This document shows positions 8,521 to 17,617 of a stretch of 64,000 nt of DNA, one piece after another. The notes beneath the pieces are model-generated. The model made no database searches and was not told the origin of the DNA. It saw only the letters and a program-made list of their open reading frames with translations. Positions within the stretch are counted from its first letter, which is position 1. Every line of letters starts with the position of its first letter. The translations under genes were made by a program, and so were the position numbers. This stretch comes from Holophagaceae bacterium (GTDB taxonomy: Bacteria > Acidobacteriota > Holophagae > Holophagales > Holophagaceae): the NCBI GenBank assembly GCA_016722505.1, contig JADKJH010000001.1, positions 124,001 through 188,000 of the forward strand, read 5' to 3'.

Positions 8521-9384
8521 TCAGGCTTCCTCTTTACTTCTGGTTTCCAATTGGGCTGGCTGGCCTAGATAGAGTACCCAAGCCTGGGCCCCCCCCATGG
8601 GGATGGGCGCCTGCGCATAGCGGCTGATGAATTGGGCCTGGGGTGTCGTCAAAAAGGCTAGGAAGCCCTGTTTCAAAGCCTCATTTGGCCCAAGGACAAC
8701 CAACAGGGTCCGCCACCGCAAAGCCATGCCGTCGCGAATCCGCTCCTTCAGCCGCTCCTTGGCGTCATTCAAACTATGCCTACGGAGATCCAATGTCCCA
8801 TCTACCTCGACGGCCATTCCGGCGGCCAGATGCATAAGCACCGGTCCAGATCGAAGACGCCCAACCTCCGTCGGCTCAATTGAGGGGATTGCTCCATCAA
8901 TGGTCGCGATTGAAGGAATTTCAGCACGCTCCTCAACCGCGGGCGGCAAGGTGGGAACCTCGGACTTGACCGCAGGCGGTTGGGATATAGCCCCAGTAGA
9001 GGAAGACTGCTCCGACGGGCTTGGGGCTGAGAAGACAGGGTTTTTTGAGAGGGGCCGCAGTCCCTTTAGATCCCCCAGTGCCTGACTGAAATCATCAGCG
9101 GCTATTTCAGAATTAAGTACCTTTGCTGCAGTATTTTGATTAAACGAAAAAGGGCTTGCCGACGGAAGATCGTCATCCGCCTCCTTTACGGGATTGTTTG
9201 CCGGGGGTGATGGAGGTACCGCCACCCCACCCATTGCTCGAAGGAATAGCAGGTCTGCATCCTCAAGTGATTGACTGGGAGGCGGCGGCTGAACCGGTTT
9301 GGGTGGGGGAACTGGAGGTCCGCTGGATTCCAAATCCGGTTTCAATTGGGCTTTAAGCTGTGCTAAATCCTGTTTCCAGACCAT
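8521..9384 (-). CDS. Smr-domain protein with Pro-rich linker
   Basis: The chosen start is ATG at 9384 (MVWKQDLAQLKAQLKPD); a GTG 17 codons earlier at 9435 is possible. The first part is a long low-complexity Pro/Ser linker. The last about 90 residues resemble an Smr domain: VDGTLDLRRHSLNDAKERLK, RTLLVVLGPNEALKQGFLAF and a final GGAQAWVLYLG strand. Smr domains are nucleic-acid nicking or RNA-cleaving modules. The usual DLHG is DLRR and the GKG loop is LGPNE here, so catalysis is doubtful. It lies just upstream of the PfkB kinase gene. Confidence 0.55.
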   Translation of the reverse strand: MVWKQDLAQLKAQLKPDLESSGPPVPPPKPVQPPPPSQSLEDADLLFLRAMGGVAVPPSPPANNPVKEADDDLPSASPFSFNQNTAAKVLNSEIAADDFSQALGDLKGLRPLSKNPVFSAPSPSEQSSSTGAISQPPAVKSEVPTLPPAVEERAEIPSIATIDGAIPSIEPTEVGRLRSGPVLMHLAAGMAVEVDGTLDLRRHSLNDAKERLKERIRDGMALRWRTLLVVLGPNEALKQGFLAFLTTPQAQFISRYAQAPIPMGGAQAWVLYLGQPAQLETRSKEEA

Positions 9385-9577
9385 TTTTTCATCTCGCTTT
9401 GGGACCAGTTTAATCCACAAGCTGCCCCTCAGCACGTCTCAATGCCGTTGCATCCTTGCAACAGCCCGCAGCATAAAGTGTCATAAGACACGCGGCGAGT
9501 AATTGCATAATTGTTGTAATGGATTATTTTAATATTTCTTGGCATGGCCCTGGCTATGCAAAAGGAAGGAGGAAACA

Positions 9578-10228
9578 ATGCGAATCTTGAAACTTTCCGC
9601 CCTGGCACTCGTCCTCGGCACGACCTCGGCCCTCATGGCACAGGATCCCCATCTGGGATTCGGAATCAACCTGGGCTTCCCCACAGGGGATTTCCGCAGC
9701 AAAACCTACCCGCCCACCGTGGATGTGCCGGTAGAACCATTCGATGGCTACGACGTGGGACTCGGTGGGCAAATGACCATCAGTTTCCCGGTCGATCCCA
9801 CCTTTGCCATCCGGATGAATTTCAACGCCATGTCCACCAGTGGAACCAGCACGGCCACTGGGTACACAGACCAGACCCTCAAACATGAACTTTTCGGAAT
9901 CGGCGGGGAAATGCAATTCTTCCTCAATGGTGGGGCGATGAGACACCGAGGCACATTCCTGCTGTTGGGGGCCTCTGCGGATTTCGAGCGTTTCGACCGG
10001 AGCGACAGCAGCAATACCTGGGATTGGTGGGGAGATACACCGACGGACACCACGCGCAAAAGCCGCTTGGCTGGAACGGCTGGGATCGGCCACAGCTTCG
10101 GCTATGGCGGGGGGGCCCGGTTCAACCTGGAAGTCACCTTCCACAAGACCCTTTCCGGCAATGACATCGCGAGAAAAGAACCTCCCTCAGCGGACTTCAT
10201 GAAAGTGAGCTTCGGCTGGGTATTCTAG
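9578..10228 (+). CDS. Small outer-membrane beta-barrel protein
   Basis: The start at ATG 9578 is set by AAGGAGG a few bases upstream; the frame is open further left without a better site. A signal peptide (MRILKLSALALVLGTTSALM then AQD) is followed by alternating hydrophobic/polar strands with many Gly and aromatic residues, for example HLGFGINLGFPTGDF, GLGGQMTISFPVDP and the C-terminal MKVSFGWVF. A terminal Phe after alternating residues is the usual outer-membrane insertion signal. At 216 residues it fits an 8-strand OmpA/OmpW-like barrel. Ligand or role unknown. A strong terminator follows. Confidence 0.65.
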   Translation: MRILKLSALALVLGTTSALMAQDPHLGFGINLGFPTGDFRSKTYPPTVDVPVEPFDGYDVGLGGQMTISFPVDPTFAIRMNFNAMSTSGTSTATGYTDQTLKHELFGIGGEMQFFLNGGAMRHRGTFLLLGASADFERFDRSDSSNTWDWWGDTPTDTTRKSRLAGTAGIGHSFGYGGGARFNLEVTFHKTLSGNDIARKEPPSADFMKVSFGWVF

Positions 10229-10243
10229 GCTGCGTCTTTTTTG

Positions 10244-10269
10244 AAAAGCCCCGCTTTCGCGGGGCTTTT
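10244..10269 (+). terminator. Bidirectional rho-independent terminator
   Basis: Perfect 11-base arms AAAAGCCCCGC and GCGGGGCTTTT around a TTTC loop. The A-run on one side and T-run on the other let it serve both the barrel gene on the plus strand and the convergent coiled-coil gene on the minus strand. Confidence 0.9.
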
Positions 10270-10293
10270 CTATGTCTTTATGCCGATTTCTTT

Positions 10294-11157
10294 CTACGTT
10301 TTTTTTTGCGGGTTGGGTTTGGCCGTGTCTTGGGTTTCCGGTGGATCCTCGATGCCCATCAACCCATTCACAAAGCGCTGACAGTCTTGATTGGAAGCAT
10401 CGAGCCTCCGGAGGCGCCGACCGTAGGCCAATCGGTCAAAGCGCGGTTTTGCATCATCTGATTTCACTTGTTCCAGCTTGTCCACCACGAACTGCCCCAC
10501 AGAACCAGCTTGGGCGATTTCCAGTTTTTCTTTAGCGATGAATCCATTCCATTCCGCCGCTGATTTATCGAACAGCATCTTGTCTTCACTAAGCCGCGAA
10601 AGGATTTCCTGAATGGTCCTGAGCGAAGTCTCGCTGTGCTGGATCGCCTTCTTGCGTTCATCAAGCGCCACCTTGAGTTGTTGGCGGGTCTTGAGTTGGG
10701 CCTCGGTCATTCCTACTTGGGCTTCCAGGCCCTTCAAGCGCTGTTCCTGATCAGCGATTTCCTTCTTCCATTGAACCAACCGTTCTTCGTGCTGCTTCTG
10801 GATGGAACCCAAAGTAGCTTGGGCCCGGGCAGCATTTTCCGCAGCAGATTTTCCCGCTGCCTGCAGCATGGCCACGGCTGCTTCCCAATCACCTTCCAGC
10901 ACCGCGGCCCTAGCCCCAAAGTTACGCACGGTTGTGAGTGAATACATCTCGTTGTAGTCCGAAGGGCTCACCGACTGGGCTTCCTTCTGAAGCACCCCCT
11001 CCACCGCTTGACGCACGGAAATGGCGTCACCTCTTTCCAAGGCGGCTTCCCATTGAGGACGCAACGTCAACAGGCGATCCGTCAAAGTCTGTGCAAAGAC
11101 TGGCGGGGCAGCCAGAAATAGCGCTGCTGGGAGCAGCACTGCGGCGAAGCGTTTCAT
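10294..11157 (-). CDS. Secreted coiled-coil protein, function unknown
   Basis: Start ATG 11157 gives a clear signal peptide (MKRFAAVLLPAALFLAAPPV then FAQ). The mature 265 residues contain one TPR-like segment (ARAAVLEGDWEAAVAMLQAA) and a long charged coiled coil at about residues 110-200 with EEIADQEQRLKGLEAQV-like heptads. The C-terminus is basic. The gene begins four bases after the stop of the preceding gene, whose product has the same layout (signal peptide, GDWEKAV segment, coiled coil), so the two look like diverged tandem duplicates. No known domain name can be assigned. Confidence 0.6.
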   Translation of the reverse strand: MKRFAAVLLPAALFLAAPPVFAQTLTDRLLTLRPQWEAALERGDAISVRQAVEGVLQKEAQSVSPSDYNEMYSLTTVRNFGARAAVLEGDWEAAVAMLQAAGKSAAENAARAQATLGSIQKQHEERLVQWKKEIADQEQRLKGLEAQVGMTEAQLKTRQQLKVALDERKKAIQHSETSLRTIQEILSRLSEDKMLFDKSAAEWNGFIAKEKLEIAQAGSVGQFVVDKLEQVKSDDAKPRFDRLAYGRRLRRLDASNQDCQRFVNGLMGIEDPPETQDTAKPNPQKKT

Positions 11158-11161
11158 GAAA

Positions 11162-12046
11162 TCAATTCCCCTTCTTCTTCTTGCTCTTGCTCTTGGCAGG
11201 GGCCTTCTTTTCTGGTTCAGGAGCGGCCTTGCCAAGCAACACATCCAGTTGCTTCAGAGACTTTTTGTTATTGGGGTCCAAGAAGAGGAGGCGGTTCACG
11301 AAACCAATCTTGTCGGTCTTGGTGGCCCGGGTCTCCAGGTTCGTGGGATTCATCACCGCATTCACATATTTGATCTTGTCTCCTTTGAACTGAGGCGATT
11401 CGATCTGCTCTTTCTCCGACTTGATGCTCTTTTCAATGCCAGCGATCGGGCCTTCGAAATGGCTGGCGTCTTCTTTCAATCCATCCACCATGTCCTGAAG
11501 CTGTTTGACGACCATGGGGCCTTTTTGCACGTTGTCTTCGTGGGTCTTGAAGTTTTTCAATTCCACCTCCTCAGACTCGCTGCGTGTGGCCTTCTCCAGC
11601 AATTCCTTTTTACGGGCCGCGCCTTCTTGAAGGAAGGCCTTGCCGGCGGTTTCAGCCTTCCTCCAGGTGTCCATGACCGGGGCCAGCGCACTTGCGGCTC
11701 CAGCGTGGTTTTCCTCGGCGATTTCCTTGGCCTTGCGGAAGTATCCTACGGCCTTCTCCCAGTCGCCAGCGGTGACCGCGGCTTTGCCAGCCAACGTATA
11801 GATGTTCATCAACGCGCCGAATTCGGTCGAGCTGGCCAACCCCTTGGCGGGCGATGATTTGTCAAATTCCAACTTATTGGCGGGCATCATAGCCTCGGCC
11901 TTGGCTAGGGCCTGCTTGCCCTCGAAGGATGTCAAGAGTTGGTTGATGGCGGGACTCTCGGCCTTGAAGCGCTGAGCCAAAGCGGGAGCTTGGTCCTGGG
12001 CGGCGAGGGTGGAAACCAGAACTGGGATAAGAAAAATCGCCTTCAT
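11162..12046 (-). CDS. Secreted helical protein with TPR-like segment, function unknown
   Basis: A 294-residue protein with a short signal peptide (MKAIFLIPVLVSTLAAQ). It has a TPR-like pair around residues 75-115 (IYTLAGKAAVTAGDWEKAVG, YFRKAKEIAEE), a charged helical middle and a Lys-rich end (APAKSKSKKKKGN). It is the first gene of a two-gene unit with the following secreted coiled-coil gene. Its similarity to that product is in layout and the GDWE-AV stretch rather than long identity. A periplasmic scaffold or polysaccharide-export accessory role is possible but only a guess. Confidence 0.6.
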   Translation of the reverse strand: MKAIFLIPVLVSTLAAQDQAPALAQRFKAESPAINQLLTSFEGKQALAKAEAMMPANKLEFDKSSPAKGLASSTEFGALMNIYTLAGKAAVTAGDWEKAVGYFRKAKEIAEENHAGAASALAPVMDTWRKAETAGKAFLQEGAARKKELLEKATRSESEEVELKNFKTHEDNVQKGPMVVKQLQDMVDGLKEDASHFEGPIAGIEKSIKSEKEQIESPQFKGDKIKYVNAVMNPTNLETRATKTDKIGFVNRLLFLDPNNKKSLKQLDVLLGKAAPEPEKKAPAKSKSKKKKGN

Positions 12047-12289
12047 TAGAATCTCCTAGATGAACCCATTAGCGTACACGGGAAAAGGCTCCGGGATCAG
12101 GGTTCAAACGATTCCAGGCCAGAGAACAGAAAGGGTGACCGAGCGGTGGTTGATCGGAAATCCGCTCCCAATATCCTCCCGCAGATCGAAGAAAAAATAA
12201 CGTGGAGATTGCGTGTAGATACGCACAGATTGCTAAACCAACGCCGAGGTTTGCATACCGGAGAGCCTTGAGCTTAGGGCGCAGTCCTT

Positions 12290-12844
12290 TCAGTCCTTGA
12301 AAGAAATATTGGGGCTTCGCTCAAGAATCAAGTTCACCAGACGCTCGATTTCATCCACCACCAGAAAGCGGATAGGAGATAAGGGTTCCAAGGGTGGCCC
12401 GCCGCCATTAGAATCCCTGGCCTCAGAAAGGATCACGAAAAGCGGTCCTGACCGGGTCAGAGTGCTCACCTGCTTCCATGGAATCCGTCCCGCGCCCAGC
12501 CAATGCGCGAAACCTCTGGGCAGATACGCAAGCTCTACCGCGATCCCCAATTCATCAACAAACACCTGGGTTCCTTCCATGAGCACAAGGCCGAGAATAG
12601 AGGCCAACAGCAGGATCCCAGCCACCAACACAGCCACGATGGCCAAGGTCATCAGCAGCCAAGCCCGCCATGGGTCATCACCCACAGCCCTGGCTTGGAT
12701 GATGACCGATTGAAGGATCGGCATCTGTTCCAGGAGGGAGGCCAAGGCCCGCGCACCCACGAGCCACGAACCGGCGCAAAGCAGCAGCGCCAGTGTGCGT
12801 TGCAGGGCACTGGGCCGAAACACCAATGGGGTGGCAGCGCTCAA
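12290..12844 (-). CDS. Small membrane protein, function unknown
   Basis: A 184-residue protein starting with TTG that overlaps the pyrF stop (TTGA overlap), so it is translationally coupled to pyrF. Two transmembrane helices are predicted by eye: residues about 15-35 (LALLLCAGSWLVGARALASL) and 62-90 (LLMTLAIVAVLVAGILLLAS). The C-terminal half (VFVDELGIAVELAYLPRG, RIPWKQVSTLTRSGPLFVIL) resembles a PH-like, bacterial-PH or YcxB-type domain that often follows two helices. Residues match no enzyme motif. The 243 bp to the next gene hold nothing recognisable. Confidence 0.5.
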   Translation of the reverse strand: MSAATPLVFRPSALQRTLALLLCAGSWLVGARALASLLEQMPILQSVIIQARAVGDDPWRAWLLMTLAIVAVLVAGILLLASILGLVLMEGTQVFVDELGIAVELAYLPRGFAHWLGAGRIPWKQVSTLTRSGPLFVILSEARDSNGGGPPLEPLSPIRFLVVDEIERLVNLILERSPNISFKD

Positions 12845-13563
12845 CGCGTGGTCTCCATTTCCTTGAGTATCGCCAGCGCCGCTCCTGCGGGGTCCGGCGC
12901 CTGGGTGATGGGCCGCCCCACCACCAGCCAGGTGGCACCATTGCGCAAGGCTTGGGCAGGGTCCATCACCCGGGCTTGGTCCAGGGCCTGTTCACCGCGT
13001 GGACGAATGCCTGGCGTCAAACGGTGGAAGGATTCTCCACAGGCATCCCGCACCAAGCCAGCCTCCATGGCCGAACAGACCACGCCATCGCAGCCGCATT
13101 CCCTTGCGAGTTTGGCCAGGTGGAGCGCAAGGTCCCGGGGATCATCAAGGGAACCCATGCGGGCCAGCGCCTCCCGGTCAAGGCTAGTGAGCACCGTCAC
13201 AGCCAGCAACTCGGTTTGCCCCCCCGCAGCCCGATGTGCCCGCACCGCTTCCGCAGCGGTCTCCATCATCAAGGCGCCTCCTGAGGCATGGATATTGACT
13301 AGGCGGGGGTCCAGCTTCAACACAGCCTCCAGGGCGCGCTTTACCGTGTTCGGGATGTCATGGAACTTTAAATCCAGAAAAATCGGGGCGAAAACTTGCA
13401 ATTCCTTCACCAATCCCGGGCCCGCCGCACAAAATAACTCCAGGCCTACTTTCAACATTCCCACCTTGCCTTCAAGACGCTGGGCCATTGCAAGCGCCTC
13501 ACCCGCCGTAGGCAGATCCAGCGCCACCACCAAACGCTCTCGACTTGAACTCTCCACCGTCAC
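12841..13563 (-). CDS. pyrF: Orotidine 5'-phosphate decarboxylase
   Basis: A 240-residue class I OMP decarboxylase, the last step of UMP synthesis. VVALDLPTAGEAL gives the first Asp, LDLKFHDIPNTVKRAL holds the catalytic D-x-K-x-x-D tetrad residues, LTSLDREALA and HRLTPGIRP are the phosphate-binding parts, and GATWLVVGRPITQAPDPAGA is the C-terminal signature. Start is GTG at 13563 or 13557; AGGAG suits the second. It is divergent from the following plus-strand hypothetical gene over 43 bp and coupled to the small membrane protein downstream. Confidence 0.95.
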   Translation of the reverse strand: MTVESSSRERLVVALDLPTAGEALAMAQRLEGKVGMLKVGLELFCAAGPGLVKELQVFAPIFLDLKFHDIPNTVKRALEAVLKLDPRLVNIHASGGALMMETAAEAVRAHRAAGGQTELLAVTVLTSLDREALARMGSLDDPRDLALHLAKLARECGCDGVVCSAMEAGLVRDACGESFHRLTPGIRPRGEQALDQARVMDPAQALRNGATWLVVGRPITQAPDPAGAALAILKEMETTR

Positions 13564-13606
13564 TCCTGAACCGGCTTACATTCTCACAGAAAGGCTAGGC
13601 TCTTAC

Positions 13607-14593
13607 ATGATTCCCTACACAGTCCCTCCTCCGATGATTCAGTCCGCGGAACAAGTGGTTCCTCTGAAGGAAGCCGTGGAAAAGGTGTTGCAGGACTTCG
13701 ACATGGAAGACCCTGCCCTCCCCCTGCGAAATCCCGAAGTGGCCCGCAAGGACCAACCGCCGCTACGCTGGCTTCGCTCCGCAGCCCTGTCGGACATTCC
13801 GGAAAACCCATTCCGCAAAGGCACCAATTCCTCATCGGAAGCCGAAGCTCTGCTCACCCTGCTGAAGACTGACCGCGATCAGGCCAAGACCATCGAAACG
13901 CTACTGCTCAATCTCAAAATGAAAGAGCCTGGTACAGCTATGGCGCTTTGGCGATGGGCCAAGCGGCAGGAGCGCATCAAACCCTGGAATTCTTCCACCC
14001 GGCAAATTTGGGAGGACAAACTCATGGCCGGGAGCGCGCCAGCCATGCTGAATGGCTATGCCCTCCGCCACGCCCTTTGTTGGGCGCTAGCCGACAAGGA
14101 TGAAGCGCGTTTTGCAGCGTTGAAGGCCGTGCGGGCCCAGGATGCCCCGACGCTGTTTGCCCCCTTCCAGGGGCTTTTCGGGTGGTTCGGCGAAATATCT
14201 CCGGTCATGCGCTTGTGGGTGATGCCCGGGCTTGAGTATCAGGACAGACGGCTGGACACGCTCCTTGCATTTGATGGAAGCAAGCCAAGCCGCATCTGGA
14301 TCTCACCCGAAAGCGATCCGCCGCAAAAGTTACCTACCCACACGGCCTGGATCGTTCCAACCGAAGCAGGCAGCCAGACCCCGGATGACACCACCCTGAG
14401 CCAAGTTGAGCTATCCGCCGGAACAGGCATCTCCAAGCGCCTTGCTGCCGCGAAAGGGCTGGCCTACCTTGCGCCCAGCCGGACGGAATTCGAAAGCCTG
14501 GGGCTAGTGTTTTTCCCGATTATCATCGAGCTGGATTCAAAGGGTGCGATCCAGAGCATCCGCATGGGCGATGCGGCGCCACAAACCCCGTAG
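13607..14593 (+). CDS. Hypothetical protein, possible heat-repeat-free bacterial-only family
   Basis: A 328-residue protein from ATG 13607; the open frame continues far to the left but there it runs antisense to pyrF, so the internal start is preferred. No signal peptide or membrane helix. The N-terminus carries ENPFRKGTNSSSEAEALLTL and a helical region, the C-terminus ends with a beta-rich section (LGLVFFPIIIELDSKGAIQS). I do not recognise the family. It is convergent with the M1 peptidase gene, with only 11 bases between stops. Confidence 0.55.
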   Translation: MIPYTVPPPMIQSAEQVVPLKEAVEKVLQDFDMEDPALPLRNPEVARKDQPPLRWLRSAALSDIPENPFRKGTNSSSEAEALLTLLKTDRDQAKTIETLLLNLKMKEPGTAMALWRWAKRQERIKPWNSSTRQIWEDKLMAGSAPAMLNGYALRHALCWALADKDEARFAALKAVRAQDAPTLFAPFQGLFGWFGEISPVMRLWVMPGLEYQDRRLDTLLAFDGSKPSRIWISPESDPPQKLPTHTAWIVPTEAGSQTPDDTTLSQVELSAGTGISKRLAAAKGLAYLAPSRTEFESLGLVFFPIIIELDSKGAIQSIRMGDAAPQTP

Positions 14594-14604
14594 CTTGCTT
14601 GACG

Positions 14605-16563
14605 CTAGCCAATACCTGCCCCCTGCAACAAACCCGTAACCGCTCCCCACACCATCTGGCTCCAGTAGTGGAAGCCCCGCTTGGCAGGCCTGGAGGTGTA
14701 GGCCGCATGGAGGCGGTCCTTCAGGATCGGATAGTTGCCGTCAGGATCCAGTACCGCCGAAGTGATGGGACTGTTGATCCCGTCCGAGTCATCAAATGTT
14801 TTCCAGCGCTCCTTGCCATCCCAGACAAAGTTCATTTCTTGCCGGTTTTCTAGCCAGATTCGGAGTTTGACTGGCCGGATCAAGCTTCCCCGCCTCACCA
14901 AAGTAATGAAGCCCCGATGGCCCAAGGACGTGGGCTGGGGAGGAGAAAACACGGATCCCTTATTCGGGCTATCCATCCACCCACCGGCAGTGATTTCCAC
15001 GCTTCCGACTTTGGAAATGGCGTAATCCAGAATGTCCGTGCCTTCTACAAAATCCCGCCAGAATTGGGCAAGATCGCGGCCTGAGACACGCTCTGCGATG
15101 CGCCGGAAATCGTCCCTGCCGGGATGCTTGAATCGCATTTCCGAGGTGTAGGCGCGCATCACTTCTTCCATCAGCGGACGGCCCAATTGAGCCTCCAGTT
15201 GATTCAACACAAGCGTAGGTTTGGAGTAGGCCGCGGTGCCATAGCTGCCCCAGTCCCGATCCTTGTAACCAGGTTGATTGAGTGGATCCACTGAAGGGGC
15301 ATTCCAATAGCCTGCCCACTCCAAGAAATCCGCTGGCGCATGAAAACGACGGCTGCCGAATAGCGATTGATAGCGCTGGTCTATGGCCTTGAAAGTGAAC
15401 CAACTGTTGAATCCTTCATCCAGCCATGGTTCTTCGAATTCATTGGAGGCCAGCATTCCATAAAAGAATTGGTGGCCGAACTCATGGATGGTCACCACCT
15501 CCGGCAGGATCCGTTGTTTGAAGGGATCGAATGTGACGGAGCTGGCAGTGATGAAGGTTGGATATTCCATGCCATCGGCGCCGCTCGCGCCTTTTGGCGT
15601 ATCCACCACCGTAAGCGTCGGATAGGGATAGCGGAAATACCAATCTTCGGAAAGCCGCAAGGCCGCTTCCACGGCCTCCTTCTGGCGCTTCAGGGTGTTC
15701 AGATGTTCCGGCTGGTAGAAGTAGAACACCTGAACCTTGCGGTAATCCTGGCGCTCCACCGCCCAACTGCCTTTCGGCATCACCGCCCATGCGAAATCAT
15801 GCACATCCTCAGCGTGGAGTTTCCAAATGAAGGAGAGCTTGCGCTCTGGATCTGGCCGCGCGTCGAATGACTTACCCTGCGCATCCACATAGGGAATGGC
15901 CGTGCCGGTATGGGCTAGCCTGAGCAGGTTCGGCAAGGAAAGCTCGACATCATAAGTACCAAAGTCAGCGAAGAATTCAGTGAACGCATGGTACGCCTCG
16001 CAACTCCAGTGCTCACCCTGGTAGACGCCCACCTTGGGGAACCACTGGCCCGACATCAGGAAATGCCCCGCCCACCCGCTTCGCGCAAAGACGCGTGGGT
16101 ACCGGTTCTCCCAAGCGATCTCAACAGCGATGCTTTCACCTGGCTGCACTTCGTGCGGCAGCTTCACCCAGTAGACGGTTTCATCCTTGCCGTAGTGGCC
16201 TTCGAGGTCGCGCCCTTCCATCCGCACCCAGCGCAATTTGCAATAGCCCCAGGATTGTGGATCTTTGGGATTGCGCAGCGTGTCGCCACGCAAACTGCCG
16301 CCGCTTTCCTTCACGAAAAGGCTCTGCGGCCCCTTGAACGCATTCAGGTAGAGATGGAGAGGAAAATCCCGTGTGGCCTTGGTTCCCGTATTCCGCCAAG
16401 TGATGACTTCCTTGGCCTGAAGGGTTTTTTCTGGCCAATCCAGAGCTCCCTCGATCCGGTAATTCGCGATGCGCGGCGACAAGGGTTGCTCGAACCATTT
16501 CTCAGGGGTCCAGGCCGAAAGCGAAGTGCAAGTCACACTCAACAACAGCAGCAAACGGCGCAT
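14605..16563 (-). CDS. M1-family zinc metallopeptidase, secreted
   Basis: A 652-residue aminopeptidase-type protein from ATG 16563, which has GGAG upstream; an earlier TTG at 16581 is less likely. Signal peptide MRRLLLLLSVTCTSLSAW. The beta-sandwich N-domain is followed by DGMEYPTFI (the G-M-E-N-like exopeptidase loop) and the zinc site HEFGHQFFYG with the third ligand Glu 18 residues on in EEPWLDEGF. The family removes N-terminal residues from peptides; here it should work in the periplasm or outside. Tyr is present in the catalytic region (YGTAAYSKP). It is not linked to an operon. The gene ends close to a convergent hypothetical gene. Confidence 0.9.
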   Translation of the reverse strand: MRRLLLLLSVTCTSLSAWTPEKWFEQPLSPRIANYRIEGALDWPEKTLQAKEVITWRNTGTKATRDFPLHLYLNAFKGPQSLFVKESGGSLRGDTLRNPKDPQSWGYCKLRWVRMEGRDLEGHYGKDETVYWVKLPHEVQPGESIAVEIAWENRYPRVFARSGWAGHFLMSGQWFPKVGVYQGEHWSCEAYHAFTEFFADFGTYDVELSLPNLLRLAHTGTAIPYVDAQGKSFDARPDPERKLSFIWKLHAEDVHDFAWAVMPKGSWAVERQDYRKVQVFYFYQPEHLNTLKRQKEAVEAALRLSEDWYFRYPYPTLTVVDTPKGASGADGMEYPTFITASSVTFDPFKQRILPEVVTIHEFGHQFFYGMLASNEFEEPWLDEGFNSWFTFKAIDQRYQSLFGSRRFHAPADFLEWAGYWNAPSVDPLNQPGYKDRDWGSYGTAAYSKPTLVLNQLEAQLGRPLMEEVMRAYTSEMRFKHPGRDDFRRIAERVSGRDLAQFWRDFVEGTDILDYAISKVGSVEITAGGWMDSPNKGSVFSPPQPTSLGHRGFITLVRRGSLIRPVKLRIWLENRQEMNFVWDGKERWKTFDDSDGINSPITSAVLDPDGNYPILKDRLHAAYTSRPAKRGFHYWSQMVWGAVTGLLQGAGIG

Positions 16564-16726
16564 GAAAACTCCGGAACCCAATTAACCCGTTACGACCAAA
16601 TAGATCATTCTCCTAGATGATAGACCGGCAGAAGGCGTCCTAACGCTCTGGCCAGAAAAGCACCGGCCACACCGTCGCTTCCCCAAGAGCGAACGCAACG
16701 AGTTGTAGTCTGCTTAAACTCCCGCC

Positions 16727-16754
16727 TTGCCTAATGCTGCGCCACTGTTACACT
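16727..16754 (+). promoter_or_regulatory. Putative sigma70-type promoter of the initiator tRNA gene
   Basis: TTGCCT at 16727-16732 and TACACT at 16749-16754 are separated by 16 bases. The expected transcription start falls at about 16761, five bases before the mature tRNA. The hexamers are reasonable but not perfect. Confidence 0.45.
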
Positions 16755-16765
16755 GATCATTCCGG

Positions 16766-16842
<77 letters not shown>

Positions 16843-16856
16843 ATCGTCGTGATCAT

Positions 16857-16889
16857 AAGGCCCGAGAAATCAACACTTCTCGGGCCTTT
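16857..16889 (+). terminator. Rho-independent terminator of the tRNA
   Basis: Arms AAGGCCCGAGAA (16857-16868) and TTCTCGGGCCTT (16877-16888) are perfectly complementary, with a T-run at the end. It begins 14 bases after the tRNA CCA. Confidence 0.85.
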
Positions 16890-17078
16890 GTCCATTCCGT
16901 GCAAATTCACGGGTATGGACATCCTGAGACATCTGAGAACACCTCAGACACCGCTTTTGACCTCTGCGGTGGCAAAAAGGGTGGCAACACCCCCTCAGGA
17001 TTTGGACAGCACGGAGACTCGCGGCCTAGTTGGGATCACCCCCCACAACCGCACCGAAACCGGTGCCTAGGAGGCTCC

Positions 17079-17504
17079 ATGCCCCGTCCTCAAATCCTTC
17101 CTCTCGACGGCATTCGCCGCACGATCACCCTCCCCCCAGACCTCGACGAGCTACTCTCCGTCGAGGCCGCCCGCACGAAGACATCGATCTCCCTAGTGAT
17201 CGTTGCCCTCGTGCGCCTGGGGATCATCCGTAAGGAACAGGTCCTTTCCACCGGAGACCTCGACGCTCGGGTCTTCCCAAAGAACTGGAATGGCTCTGAC
17301 CTACGGGAGCGGCTCCTGCATCTTCGTATGCGCCAGCGAGACCTAGCTAAGGCCGCTGGCATCCATCCGAATACTCTTAATTCCTGGATCCGGGGTCATC
17401 ACTCCATACCTGCCAATCGCCTCCCCATCCTCCAGAAAGCTCTTCTTGAGTGGGTCGCTGAACCTGATTCATTCCGCATTGGCGGACGCTCACCCTGGAG
17501 TTGA
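17079..17504 (+). CDS. Putative DNA-binding regulator, RHH-like plus XRE-like HTH
   Basis: A 141-residue protein from ATG 17079 with AGGAGG directly upstream; the open frame to the left runs through the tRNA and is not used. Residues about 10-45 (IRRTITLPPDLDELLSVEAA, RTKTSISLVIVALV) look like a ribbon-helix-helix (CopG/Arc) unit. Residues about 75-125 (RLLHLRMRQRDLAKAAGIHP, NTLNSWIRGHHSIPA) form an XRE/Cro-type helix-turn-helix. The combination suggests a dual-site DNA-binding repressor, perhaps controlling a mobile region. It is the first gene after the tRNA. Its partner genes are unknown. Confidence 0.6.
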   Translation: MPRPQILPLDGIRRTITLPPDLDELLSVEAARTKTSISLVIVALVRLGIIRKEQVLSTGDLDARVFPKNWNGSDLRERLLHLRMRQRDLAKAAGIHPNTLNSWIRGHHSIPANRLPILQKALLEWVAEPDSFRIGGRSPWS

Positions 17505-17566
17505 TTAGCCAGATCAGCAGGATCTTGTTATCGGTCGACCCCTACCCAACTCTCAAAGCACAAACA

Positions 17567-17591
17567 AAGCGCCCGGAAATCCCGGGCGCTT
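17567..17591 (+). terminator. Bidirectional terminator
   Basis: Ten-base arms AAGCGCCCGG and CCGGGCGCTT around a five-base loop, placed between the convergent regulator and DUF2130 genes. A-rich on the left and T-containing on the right. Confidence 0.75.
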
Positions 17592-17617
17592 AATCATTTG
17601 AGCTTGGGTGATTAGTT

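Noticed and set aside
12503..13606. Left extension of the 13607 gene making a 696-codon frame
   Set aside because: That part lies antisense to pyrF and the membrane protein; it lacks a plausible start site.
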